Assembly: GCA_030593785.1 (NCBI GenBank)
Contig: JAUVGM010000030.1
Span: 1 to 11,757, forward strand
DNA: 11,757 nt
Reading direction: 5' to 3'
Source: Gammaproteobacteria bacterium
GTDB taxonomy: Bacteria > Pseudomonadota > Gammaproteobacteria > UBA6429 > Thiohalophilaceae
The position numbers were made by a program, and so were the translations under genes. Under the pieces are notes generated by a model. It was not told where the DNA came from. It searched no databases and saw only the letters and a program-made list of their open reading frames with translations. Shown here piece after piece: positions 1 through 6,922 of the stretch (positions within the stretch are counted from its first letter, which is position 1; every line of letters begins with the position of its first letter).

Positions 1-2694
1 CATGATATTAGTACTGGTTGCGGCATGAACATTTGGAGCTGCACGAGTATCAATGGGATCATTAAGTATTCTTGTTGTTGCATCTATACGTAACCACTGA
101 TCTTTAATCTTGATTTGTTCGCCCGGGACAGTTTGGTTAAACTGCCAGCTAAAGGTTCCTTCATCTAAAGGAGCTGGTGGTGGTAATAATGTAATACTTT
201 GTATTGTGGCATCACTGGCTGGAACCGGAACAGAAGTTGAAATAAAACCCTGCCCATCTGGTAATTGGTCATCAACCTGAATTCTCTGTACTGCGATATA
301 GTTATAACCGGGTGTTTGAAAACCGAACCAACCACCGGTTTCAATATGAACTTTGCATTCCTCGCCAATTTGTACCAGTACATCCGGGCTTGCAGGTGGA
401 GGATTATTTTCAGAACAATTACCTACCTGATCTTTGGTCAGGTTAAAACCAATTACCTTGGCTCGAACTGAATCTAACGTATAATTATTCGCTCGATTAA
501 CAACCTCCTTACCGACAGGAAATGTAGTTTCAGGTGTCGGGAAAGTTAATAGCGCACCACTGCCAGTTAAAGTGTTATCACTTAATCGTACTTCACCAAT
601 CACGTCTGCTCGGAACGTTAAATCATCTTCTGCAAGTCTGCCTGCATCCGTCGTTTTAATTACTTCGAAATCAAGATTTATTGCACCACCATTTGGTGCG
701 ATTGTTCCAAGGTTAGCATCGGTACATTCATATATTTGAGCAGTTAGAGGTATATCCTCTGGATCTTCCCAGACTTCTAATATTGCAGGAGCTGGTGGTA
801 CTGCTAAACGGCTACAACTAGCAGGTGCTGTTACTACTTCCATAGTTGCACCAAAACTTACATATACAGTGTAATCATCAGCATAATGTCCACCATTATT
901 CGTTAAGGTAACGCGTAATGGCAGACGTTGAGTTGGATCGTTGGTCAGAATAAATACTGCCCCCCCAGGAATAGAAACATCAATATCTTCAGGGAATGAG
1001 TCAATATCTGTATCGTTAAAGGTGAGTGTTTGAAGTCCAGCGTTACAAAAATCATTAAATGTTACTACCAGATTATTGGTAAGTTGATCACCACCAGTAT
1101 TATGGACATTATCTGGATCTGTGGTGTCAGCTATTACTTCAGGCGTTACATCCATATTGGCATTATTATCAAAATGATCTGTCGGTATCATGACAACACG
1201 AAATCTAATTACCGCAACATCACCATGACGCAACATGTTAAGTTGATCTGCATGATCTGGATGTACCGTCGAACTTGTTAAAGTAAATATCGGGGCTTTA
1301 AAATCCAGAGGGTCAGCAGGTGTCGGGTTTACCGTCATGGTGTCTATACGACCGGGATAATTACCATACGGTGAAGTGATTGTGAATGTAGGAGTAAAGC
1401 TTGAATCAACCACATACTCAACAGGCAAGGTATTAGTCAGCACAAGATTTTTTACACTGCCGCCTGAGAGATTTCTTACAGTCAAGGTCATTAAACCACG
1501 GCTACCAACAGGTTGATTTGTGTTTAAACCCGTTAGTGCTCGTGTAATTTGTAAAGCATTGTTATTAACTAAGGAACTTAGCGTTGTAGTAGAGCTACCT
1601 GGTGATGCGCCAGTAGAAGTTTGAGTTATTCCACCATCGCCAGGAATAACTTCGCAGCCCCATTGGACATCATCAACCGTATTGGTTCTATTTGCAGTAC
1701 AGGAATTAGTAATCTTACCAACCAGGTAAATGAAGGTACTTCCGGATGCAGGTACATCAACATATGCGCCGGGTTCATCGTTTGACGGATTACCAAATGG
1801 ATCATCAACGCCAAAATTATTAATAGTATTTCCTGCATTAACACAATTACCAACAGGTCCTGCACCATCAGCAACGGCAATCGAACTTGCCTCCCCTTCA
1901 GTTGGGCATGCATAGTTAATTTGGAAATTACCATTTTGCATCAGATCATCAAATCTTAGATCCTGCAAATCAGCCAAACCACTATTAGCTACTTGTATGC
2001 GCCAAATAACATCGTCATTAATGTTCCCATATACGGTAGAGGTGTATGAACCTGTACCCTGATTTGAATCAACATTACGACCTAATTTGGTAACAGATGG
2101 AATGGGTTCATGAATTGGAAGCTGTATCTTGCCATAAGAGACAGTACCGGGTTCATTGGTCGTAGCTGGACAAAGATTAAAATCGGCTGTTACTTCTATA
2201 TCTCGATCAATATTAACCAGATTTTCTTCTGTACCTGATTTACTGCGTACATTAAAAATAATATCAACTGTATTATAATTACTCCCATTAACGCCATCGA
2301 TTTGAGATAAAGCAGCAATTTGAGCTTGAGTCCAGGTTAATATCGTACCGCCACCTGAGATAGTTGGATCACCATCTGCACCACCATTTGTTGTACCCGG
2401 AACGTATTCCAATTCATTTGAATCAAAAACATGTTCAATAACAAAGTTGGCCATATCCTTATCAGTAGGGTTTGTAACAACAATATGAACCTGACCAACA
2501 CCACAAAGCTCACAATACGTGTTTGTTGTACCGCTTGTGTTGTATTGAATAATTCCGGAGATATTATCAGGATTAGCATTACAAGAAACTGGGACCGCCC
2601 ATAACGTTTCGATCGGCAACAATAAACCCACAACGACGAAAATCGTTTTTAGCGCACGTGACGCAAATTTTCTAATGTCAACTATCGAACACAT
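1..2694 (-). CDS. Large secreted Cys-rich repeat protein, DUF11-like (partial, C-terminus off window)
   Basis: The frame is open without interruption from an ATG at 2694 to base 1, giving 898 residues with no stop, so the gene continues beyond the left edge. An in-frame TAG five codons upstream makes this ATG the first possible start; the Shine-Dalgarno is weak (AGG about 11 nt upstream). Residues 1-33 look like a Sec signal peptide: basic RKFASRALK, hydrophobic IFVVVGLLL, then a likely cut after TLWA. The rest is Asn/Asp/Thr/Gly-rich and beta-strand-like. Segments resembling DUF11-type sandwich domains (V-x-N-x-G/S, then L-P or D-x-F-D) lie near 65-170, 228-345, 383-545 and 590-680. Pro-rich hinges (P-P-A-P type) sit near 633-638, 765-770 and 838-843. 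The mature part has 13 cysteines, including a CELC at 61-64, suggesting disulfides. It is probably an outer-surface or released protein; its anchor and function are unknown. It lies 61 bp downstream of the AgmX-like gene and is probably co-transcribed. Confidence 0.88.
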   Translation of the reverse strand, partial: MCSIVDIRKFASRALKTIFVVVGLLLPIETLWAVPVSCNANPDNISGIIQYNTSGTTNTYCELCGVGQVHIVVTNPTDKDMANFVIEHVFDSNELEYVPGTTNGGADGDPTISGGGTILTWTQAQIAALSQIDGVNGSNYNTVDIIFNVRSKSGTEENLVNIDRDIEVTADFNLCPATTNEPGTVSYGKIQLPIHEPIPSVTKLGRNVDSNQGTGSYTSTVYGNINDDVIWRIQVANSGLADLQDLRFDDLMQNGNFQINYACPTEGEASSIAVADGAGPVGNCVNAGNTINNFGVDDPFGNPSNDEPGAYVDVPASGSTFIYLVGKITNSCTANRTNTVDDVQWGCEVIPGDGGITQTSTGASPGSSTTTLSSLVNNNALQITRALTGLNTNQPVGSRGLMTLTVRNLSGGSVKNLVLTNTLPVEYVVDSSFTPTFTITSPYGNYPGRIDTMTVNPTPADPLDFKAPIFTLTSSTVHPDHADQLNMLRHGDVAVIRFRVVMIPTDHFDNNANMDVTPEVIADTTDPDNVHNTGGDQLTNNLVVTFNDFCNAGLQTLTFNDTDIDSFPEDIDVSIPGGAVFILTNDPTQRLPLRVTLTNNGGHYADDYTVYVSFGATMEVVTAPASCSRLAVPPAPAILEVWEDPEDIPLTAQIYECTDANLGTIAPNGGAINLDFEVIKTTDAGRLAEDDLTFRADVIGEVRLSDNTLTGSGALLTFPTPETTFPVGKEVVNRANNYTLDSVRAKVIGFNLTKDQVGNCSENNPPPASPDVLVQIGEECKVHIETGGWFGFQTPGYNYIAVQRIQVDDQLPDGQGFISTSVPVPASDATIQSITLLPPPAPLDEGTFSWQFNQTVPGEQIKIKDQWLRIDATTRILNDPIDTRAAPNVHAATSTNIM

Positions 2695-2699
2695 ATCTT

Positions 2700-2721
2700 G
2701 TAAAACCTAAAGATCTTTTAC
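2700..2721 (-). repeat. Inverted repeat in leader of the secreted-protein gene
   Basis: Six-base arms (GTAAAA and TTTTAC) flank ten bases just upstream of the ATG at 2694. Inside lies a separate 10-bp perfect palindrome, AAAGATCTTT (2709-2718). In the mRNA the hairpin would hold the only AGG of the ribosome-binding region in its loop or stem edge. It could influence translation or bind a regulator. It is AT-rich, has no T-run and is short, so it may be chance. Confidence 0.3.
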
Positions 2722-2755
2722 TGACGAATTAACCAGAGTGAACATACTCATCACA

Positions 2756-4078
2756 CTACGACGCCGGTAAAAAATCTATTGGATAGAGAATGGTTATTGT
2801 AGGTACGTCTTTTTTAGCTCCAAAATTAAAGCGTTTAACCCTTTCAACAATTTTCTTTGATAACGTTGCTGAATCTAAATCAGTAGATTCAACTTTTGCC
2901 TTTGAAACTTTACCATTTGGTAAAATAGTAATTCGTAAAACAATTTTTCCCTGTAAGGTTGGGTTCTTACGAAGTTCACGATTATAAATTCTGTATAGTG
3001 CTGCTTTATATCGATCAAAGACAATTTGAATTTCTTCATCACTACGTGAAGGTCCGGGACCGGAACTTAATTGTCGGTCGCCTGCTGCAGCTGTTCCTAT
3101 CGCACTTGAAACACGTGAGAATTTAACTGAACCAATCTTGCCACCTGCAATACCGACATCACGACTCAAGGCAGATGAATTAATACCACCACTACCACTT
3201 CGAGCTTGAGATAATACTAGTGACCGCGAGGTAGACTTGGCTTGCGTACCTTGATCAGACAACTTAGCATTCGAACCCAATTTAGCGTCATCGACATCAT
3301 CCATTAAGTCTGCAAAATTATTTTTAAATGCCAGCAACCCTGTCTTTGCAGCTTTTTTACGAGCCTTAACTTTTTCTTCCTGGCTGGGCTTCTTTTTCTC
3401 GGCCAGTTGAGTTTGTTTCTTAGGTTTAGGCTTAAGTTGTTTTTTCTTTATAAACTTAGCTATACGTTCAGGTATTTTAACTTCTTCTTCTTTATCAGGA
3501 ACAGGTAGTTCGATATATGGAATAACTAAAATAAATAAAATGCTGTATAAAAATGCTAATAATAAATACTTCCTAAATCTTTTTTCATCTTCGCCTTTAT
3601 TACTCCAGGGCATAACAGCAGCATGGAAAGGACGAGGTTCGTATTCACGATCAACAACAAAATCATTCTTACTATCCGCTTCTTCCTGTTTCGTGATCTC
3701 AAGGTCTTGTTTTAAGTATCCAATTTCGTAACTGGAATCTTCAACTTTCTTTTCTAACGTTACTTTTCGATTGCGTATAACTTCAACTTGATCGTTAAAC
3801 TTTTTTGCTTTATCACGTAAACCATGAAGATGTTCAATTAAATCTGATTCGTTTGTATATTTATTTTCCCAGAATAACTCACCTGCACCTAGCTCATGAA
3901 GTTGCTCAAGCTTTTCACTTACTTCAGCTAAATGAGAATAAATAGAAATTTGAGATGATGATTTTTCTAAATCTGACTCAACAAGCGAAAGCTCTTTTAT
4001 TAATTTTTCACGACGACGCTCAGCCTCAGCGATTTCAAGCGAGATTCTTTCATATCTAGGTGAAACAACAGCAGTCAA
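2756..4078 (-). CDS. AgmX/PglI C-terminal (TonB-like) energy transducer with N-terminal coiled coil
   Basis: This 440-residue protein likely transmits stator motion from the inner membrane across the periplasm. Residues 8-135 are charged and heptad-like (coiled coil, predicted cytoplasmic). One transmembrane segment spans about 171-189, after the basic RFRK. A Lys/Pro-rich stretch (200-245) and a flexible Gly/Ser region (268-345) follow. Residues 347-437 match the TonB-like AgmX/PglI C-terminal pattern: F-D-R-Y-K-A-A-L-Y-R-I-Y-N-R, then L-Q-G-K-I-V, then I-L-P-N-G-K-V, ending P-I-D-F-L-P. The start is TTG, supported by an AGGAG 7 nt upstream; the next in-frame Met is residue 156. The gene lies 13 bp after the second exbD-like gene. 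Classical TonB has almost no cytoplasmic part, so the 170-residue N-terminus resembles GltJ/AgmX in layout, though I see no zinc finger or GYF domain. Family assignment is firm; a gliding role is inference. Confidence 0.88.
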   Translation of the reverse strand: MTAVVSPRYERISLEIAEAERRREKLIKELSLVESDLEKSSSQISIYSHLAEVSEKLEQLHELGAGELFWENKYTNESDLIEHLHGLRDKAKKFNDQVEVIRNRKVTLEKKVEDSSYEIGYLKQDLEITKQEEADSKNDFVVDREYEPRPFHAAVMPWSNKGEDEKRFRKYLLLAFLYSILFILVIPYIELPVPDKEEEVKIPERIAKFIKKKQLKPKPKKQTQLAEKKKPSQEEKVKARKKAAKTGLLAFKNNFADLMDDVDDAKLGSNAKLSDQGTQAKSTSRSLVLSQARSGSGGINSSALSRDVGIAGGKIGSVKFSRVSSAIGTAAAGDRQLSSGPGPSRSDEEIQIVFDRYKAALYRIYNRELRKNPTLQGKIVLRITILPNGKVSKAKVESTDLDSATLSKKIVERVKRFNFGAKKDVPTITILYPIDFLPAS

Positions 4079-4085
4079 GGTTAAA

Positions 4086-4090
4086 CTCCT
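4086..4090 (-). promoter_or_regulatory. Strong Shine-Dalgarno that fixes a TTG start
   Basis: AGGAG lies 7 nt upstream of the TTG at 4078-4076. There is no ATG or GTG in a suitable position, and the protein is continuously plausible from this codon. The motif sits in the 13-bp gap after the TGA of the preceding exbD-like gene. Confidence 0.75.
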
Positions 4091-4091
4091 G

Positions 4092-4583
4092 TCACTGTGA
4101 CGCTTTTTGAATAACAGCTAACGATATTTTTCCATACCCGGCGCTGGTACTTGTTGACATAATACGTTTCAATAATTTGAAGGGAATTTTTTTATCTGCC
4201 AACAAAGTTACTTCCTTGCTTTCGAGTTCCGTTTTAGCATTCACGCCAATTACTTTTTTCTTTTGCTCCAATAACTTTTCTCTTAAGAAAGGGATGATTT
4301 CTTTTTTAGATAAAAGCGCATCACTTGTTTTCATAATGGGTTCACCCTGAAGCAGTATCACTTCAGAAGAAACAAAGATCACAATAGTTTCACGTGGTTT
4401 TGATTCAACAACAGAATCAGGTAGTGCTATTTCTTTTGGATTAGACAATACTTCATTAGACGCAGAATTTGTTAACAAGAAAAATACTAAAATAGTAAAA
4501 ACATCCATAAGAGAAACAAGGCTTAAACCTGCCACTCTTTTTTTGTTACGTGACATACGTTTTATGCGTCGAGAATTTTTCAT
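4092..4583 (-). CDS. ExbD/TolR-family biopolymer transport protein (second of pair)
   Basis: This 163-residue protein is a probable stator rod subunit that works with the ExbB homologue. A strongly basic cytoplasmic N-terminus (residues 3-17) precedes one transmembrane helix at about 20-40. In that helix, S-L-M-D-V-F-T-I-L-V places Asp27 where ExbD and TolR carry their essential protonatable Asp. The periplasmic remainder (about 120 residues) is ExbD-sized but divergent, with a plausible strand-helix pattern and K-I-P-F-K-L-L-K-R-I near 132-141. Its ATG overlaps the TGA of the preceding exbD-like gene (ATGA, 4 bp), so translation is probably coupled. It could be the counterpart of AglQ or AglS in the myxobacterial gliding motor, but orthology cannot be settled here. 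Confidence 0.87.
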   Translation of the reverse strand: MKNSRRIKRMSRNKKRVAGLSLVSLMDVFTILVFFLLTNSASNEVLSNPKEIALPDSVVESKPRETIVIFVSSEVILLQGEPIMKTSDALLSKKEIIPFLREKLLEQKKKVIGVNAKTELESKEVTLLADKKIPFKLLKRIMSTSTSAGYGKISLAVIQKASQ

Positions 4584-5098
4584 GGTGCATCACCGACTGA
4601 AATATTTGTAAATAAAACCACTTTCTCCATACGAACATTATGTTTTATTTCTAAATCAATTAAAGTCTTACTTGTTGGTATTTTTTCTGCACTACGTACT
4701 GCATCCATAACTTGAACTAAAAACTCATATTCAAGTTCTGATTCCATTAATACAACCGCATCAGTTTTATCTGGATAATTCTTTTTAATTTTTTGTAAGT
4801 AAGTTGATAATCGTGGAATATCATATTTGTCATCAACTTTAAGCATATTCGCAACAACACCTTTGCCATTACTAATTTCAATTCCTTTTTTGCGCACAAT
4901 AACTTCAAGCACCAGCTTTGGTTTATCTTGTTTGCCTGCACCACCAGCAGGAACATCCAGTTCAAGGACTGTGATACGTGAAAAGACAGCTGAAATCAAA
5001 AGAAAAGGAATCAACACAACCATTAAGTTTAAAAAAGTCGTGATATCTAATTCAGGAACTTCCTTATCCTTTCGTCTGTAGTGATGTCTTCTTGCCAT
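4580..5098 (-). CDS. ExbD/TolR-family protein with Asn at the usual Asp site (first of pair)
   Basis: This 172-residue protein has a basic N-terminus (RRHHYRRKDK), one transmembrane helix at about 22-40 and a periplasmic domain. The domain carries the ExbD-like E-Y-E-F-L-V-Q-V-M-D-A-V-R-S-A-E segment near 123-138, where ExbD proteins have a conserved helix. The membrane motif is E-L-D-I-T-T-F-L-N-L-M-V-V-L. Aligned with the ExbD pattern (I-N-V-T-P-F-I-D-V-M-L-V-L-L), the essential Asp position is Asn24, while an acidic residue, Asp18, lies six positions earlier at the membrane edge. The protein is therefore likely structural or asymmetric within the ExbD dimer, or uses Asp18. The gene begins 8 bp after the ExbB homologue and overlaps the next gene by 4 bp, which points to a 1:1 ExbD heteropair. 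Confidence 0.88.
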   Translation of the reverse strand: MARRHHYRRKDKEVPELDITTFLNLMVVLIPFLLISAVFSRITVLELDVPAGGAGKQDKPKLVLEVIVRKKGIEISNGKGVVANMLKVDDKYDIPRLSTYLQKIKKNYPDKTDAVVLMESELEYEFLVQVMDAVRSAEKIPTSKTLIDLEIKHNVRMEKVVLFTNISVGDAP

Positions 5099-5106
5099 AA
5101 TATGTT

Positions 5107-5751
5107 CTAACCCTGACGTTTAACTGATTCAGAAATAATATTTAATGTTTTCACTGAAGCCATTTCTAAACTATCAATGATTTCACCCGTTTTTGAGGTT
5201 AGATATGTATGAGTAATTAACAATGGAATCGCAGCCATTAAACCGAATGCTGTTGTATTCATCGCTACAGAAATACTGGCTGATAATAAATCTGCTTTTT
5301 CAGCCGGGTTGGCATTGGCTACTGCAGTAAAGGCTTCGATCAACCCCATAATGGTACCGAGTAAACCCAGGAGTGTTGAGATGTTGGCAAACAAAGCAAC
5401 ATAAGGTGTACGTTTTTCCAGCTGAGGAATAATTTCCATCATGCTCTCTTCCATCGCAATTTCAATATCATCGCGACGACGTACCGCACCTTCTCGTGCC
5501 AGCCCCATACCTAAAAGCTGACTAATAAATGAATCATCTTCCGAGGTTAACTGTCTGGCTTCATCAAACTTACCTTCAGACATAACAGGATGGAGTTGTT
5601 CCCATACCTTTCTGTTCTTCCCTCTTACTGATGCAAGTACCACGGATCGCTCTATAGCGATTGCGGCACCAACAGCAAAGACAATAAGAATTGGGTACAT
5701 AAATGTACCACCTGCCTGAACGAATCCAACTACTGTGTATAGAAAGTCCAT
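5107..5751 (-). CDS. MotA/TolQ/ExbB-family proton channel protein (AglR-like)
   Basis: This 214-residue inner-membrane protein should form the pentameric ring of a proton-driven stator around the ExbD subunits. Three transmembrane segments are visible, at about 13-34, 117-141 and 163-184. A large cytoplasmic loop (35-115) includes R-R-R-D-D-I-E-I-A-M-E-E. The family signatures are clear: A-N-I-S-T-L-L-G-L-L-G-T-I-M-G-L in the second helix and A-M-N-T-T-A-F-G-L-M-A-A-I-P in the third. These hold the conserved Thr and Gly residues of the channel. The length is close to the 210-245 typical of ExbB/TolQ and shorter than MotA. The ATG is preceded by GAGGT with 9-nt spacing (5765-5761). The two following exbD-like genes and the AgmX-like gene indicate an AglRQS-type motor, not TonB-dependent uptake, but this is inference. 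Confidence 0.93.
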   Translation of the reverse strand: MDFLYTVVGFVQAGGTFMYPILIVFAVGAAIAIERSVVLASVRGKNRKVWEQLHPVMSEGKFDEARQLTSEDDSFISQLLGMGLAREGAVRRRDDIEIAMEESMMEIIPQLEKRTPYVALFANISTLLGLLGTIMGLIEAFTAVANANPAEKADLLSASISVAMNTTAFGLMAAIPLLITHTYLTSKTGEIIDSLEMASVKTLNIISESVKRQG

Positions 5752-5773
5752 AATACTAATACCTCATACCTAT

Positions 5774-5790
5774 ATTTTGATTTTCAAAAT
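5774..5790 (-). repeat. Perfect AT-rich hairpin between two operon genes
   Basis: Seven-base arms (ATTTTGA and TCAAAAT) with a 3-nt loop start at the last base of the upstream stop codon and end 9 bp before the GAGGT ribosome site of the ExbB-family gene. With one G-C pair per stem and no T-run it should not terminate efficiently. It may mark an mRNA stability or processing site, or be chance. Confidence 0.35.
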
Positions 5791-6074
5791 TACTTAACTG
5801 TACTAATTTCATAAAAATTAAGTTCGCGAATAAACACATCTTTGTCTACTGGATGCATACCTTCATTCAACAGACTTGAATTTAAATCTGTTTCTAAGCC
5901 TAATTCAGAACTGCGCCATGGAACGATGTACAATGACTTTGGCGCATCTTTATTACCTATGATTGAAATACCTGACAACGTCTTAGCATTGTCTTTTTTC
6001 TTTTTTTCTGCATAACTGACGTTATTAATCATTAATGACAAAAGAAGAATTATGATTATATTTCTCACTAACAT
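5790..6074 (-). CDS. Small periplasmic protein of unknown function (IVPWR motif)
   Basis: This 94-residue protein has a clear Sec signal peptide: MLVRN, hydrophobic IIIILLLSLMI, and a likely cut after V-S-Y-A at residue 22. That leaves a mature protein of about 72 residues. It begins with a Lys run, followed by G-I-S-I-I-G-N-K-D-A-P-K, then Y-I-V-P-W-R-S-S-E-L-G, and ends with an acidic/hydrophobic tail (P-V-D-K-D-V-F-I-R-E-L). No cysteine, lipobox or transmembrane helix follows the signal. I do not recognise the family. The ATG is 2 bp after the TPR lipoprotein stop, with an AGG 9 nt upstream, so it is translated as part of the operon. Its place between the TPR lipoprotein and the stator genes suggests a small periplasmic connector or assembly factor, which is inference only. 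Confidence 0.8.
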   Translation of the reverse strand: MLVRNIIIILLLSLMINNVSYAEKKKKDNAKTLSGISIIGNKDAPKSLYIVPWRSSELGLETDLNSSLLNEGMHPVDKDVFIRELNFYEISTVK

Positions 6075-6076
6075 AT

Positions 6077-6700
6077 CTACTTACCTGCTCGACGTTTGAG
6101 ATCGGTTAACCAAATAGCCATTTCTTTCTCATTCGGACGTACGTTTAAATACGCTTCATATTGCTCAATGGCACAATCGAGATCATTCATAAACAAATCA
6201 CACAAAATGCCTAAATTTTTTCTTGCTGGAAGAAACTGGGGATAATTTTTAATGATGTTTTCATAGGTTTCTTTAGCTTTAGGGAAACGGCCTGTTTTTC
6301 TGTACACCAGGCCAAGTTCGTTATTTGTTACAGGATGAGTGGGGTTTATTTTTATCGCTTTTAACAATGTATTTTCAGCATCCTTGATTTTTCCTGTTTC
6401 AGAATATGCAATCGCAAGATTGATATAGGGAGCACTGTGTTTATTTGTATTGCTTGTTACATCAATTAAGAGCTCAATCGCTTCATCGTATTTTTTATTA
6501 TCAATGTATTTTACCGCCAGATTAAATTTTTCTGATAAGTCTGTATCTATCCCGTATTCTTCAGAAATAACAATATCATCCGTATCAAACGTGACTACTT
6601 TTGATGTTGTCCCACACGCTAGCAGCATCAAAGACAGCATTAGCACCAATGCACCTTTGCTATTTGAGACAACTGATTTAATCGTGCTTTTGCTATACAT
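6077..6700 (-). CDS. TPR-repeat outer-membrane lipoprotein
   Basis: This 207-residue lipoprotein has a basic N-terminus, a hydrophobic stretch (17-27) and the lipobox L-L-A-C with Cys29. The next residues are Gly-Thr, not Asp, so sorting to the outer membrane is expected. From about residue 56 to 195 there are four TPR-like helix pairs, for example N-L-A-I-A-Y-S-E-T-G-K-I-K-D-A-E, then E-L-G-L-V-Y-R-K-T-G-R-F-P-K-A-K, then a last, more degenerate repeat. TPR domains bind other proteins, so this is probably a periplasm-facing scaffold. It resembles the small TPR proteins PilF and GltE/AglT in size and type, and the stator genes downstream favour the latter. I chose the ATG at 6700; a GTG at 6706 lies only 3 nt from the GGA site. 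It is the first gene after a spacer with a candidate promoter. Confidence 0.88.
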   Translation of the reverse strand: MYSKSTIKSVVSNSKGALVLMLSLMLLACGTTSKVVTFDTDDIVISEEYGIDTDLSEKFNLAVKYIDNKKYDEAIELLIDVTSNTNKHSAPYINLAIAYSETGKIKDAENTLLKAIKINPTHPVTNNELGLVYRKTGRFPKAKETYENIIKNYPQFLPARKNLGILCDLFMNDLDCAIEQYEAYLNVRPNEKEMAIWLTDLKRRAGK

Positions 6701-6708
6701 ATACACAG

Positions 6709-6712
6709 TTCC
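6709..6712 (-). promoter_or_regulatory. Shine-Dalgarno deciding the lipoprotein start
   Basis: GGAA lies with its GGA 9 nt before the ATG at 6700, a workable spacing, but only 3 nt before the in-frame GTG at 6706. This favours the ATG and removes two residues from the longest possible reading frame. Confidence 0.5.
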
Positions 6713-6862
6713 GGATGAATTAATTTGGTCTATTTATAATGCCCTTGTTACACTATTTAATTTTAACTGGTTTAGGAGAATATTTATCTAAATTCATGAT
6801 TTCATTGTCATTATTGCGAAGCAAGTCACTAATTACACGGACTTTCACACGGTTACAAAAGT

Positions 6863-6892
6863 ATTATAGCGGAGTTAAAAATTGCATGAAAA
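6863..6892 (-). promoter_or_regulatory. Candidate sigma-70-type promoter for the stator operon
   Basis: A perfect TATAAT (6868-6863) lies 18 bp downstream of TTTTCA (6892-6887), which matches 4 of 6 bases of the -35 consensus. Transcription would start near 6856 and leave a leader of about 155 nt before the lipoprotein ATG. It is the best promoter-like element in the spacer. A second AT-rich site (TATAAA near 6735) has a poorer -35. The region is very AT-rich, so chance matches are likely. Confidence 0.4.
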
Positions 6893-6922
6893 AATACACC
6901 TAATTTATATATTTTGAGGTGT
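6889..6922 (-). terminator. Possible weak intrinsic terminator after the large TPR gene
   Basis: On the minus strand ACACCT (6922-6917) and AGGTGT (6901-6896) form a 6-bp stem with a 15-nt AT-rich loop, followed by A and six T residues (6894-6889). It lies about 70 bp beyond the stop of the large TPR gene and directly before the candidate promoter. The stem is short, so read-through is likely. The dyad could instead be an operator overlapping the -35 region. Confidence 0.35.

Noticed and set aside
1626..2633. Short minus-strand frames of about 100 codons inside 1626-1934 and 2337-2633
   Set aside because: They are out-of-frame shadows of the continuous 898-codon frame, which has a signal peptide and coherent repeat domains.
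2756..5751. Classical TonB-ExbB-ExbD iron-uptake or Tol-Pal system
   Set aside because: There is no TonB-dependent receptor, tolA, tolB or pal; there are two ExbD-like proteins, and the transducer has an AgmX/PglI-type C-terminus and a long cytoplasmic domain.
5107..5751. Flagellar MotA
   Set aside because: Three membrane segments and a length of 214 residues fit ExbB/TolQ/AglR; MotA has four segments and is longer, and the partners lack a MotB/OmpA peptidoglycan-binding domain.
6077..6706. GTG start at 6706 for the TPR lipoprotein
   Set aside because: The GGA ribosome site is only 3 nt from the GTG but 9 nt from the ATG at 6700; the ATG is preferred.
6450..6791. Plus-strand frame of 113 codons opposite the TPR lipoprotein gene
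   Set aside because: It lies almost entirely antisense to a well-supported gene, shows no recognisable domain, and its hydrophobic composition mirrors the opposite strand.
6824..6834. TTGC/GCAA hairpin as a terminator
   Set aside because: The stem is 4 bp and no T-run follows on either strand.
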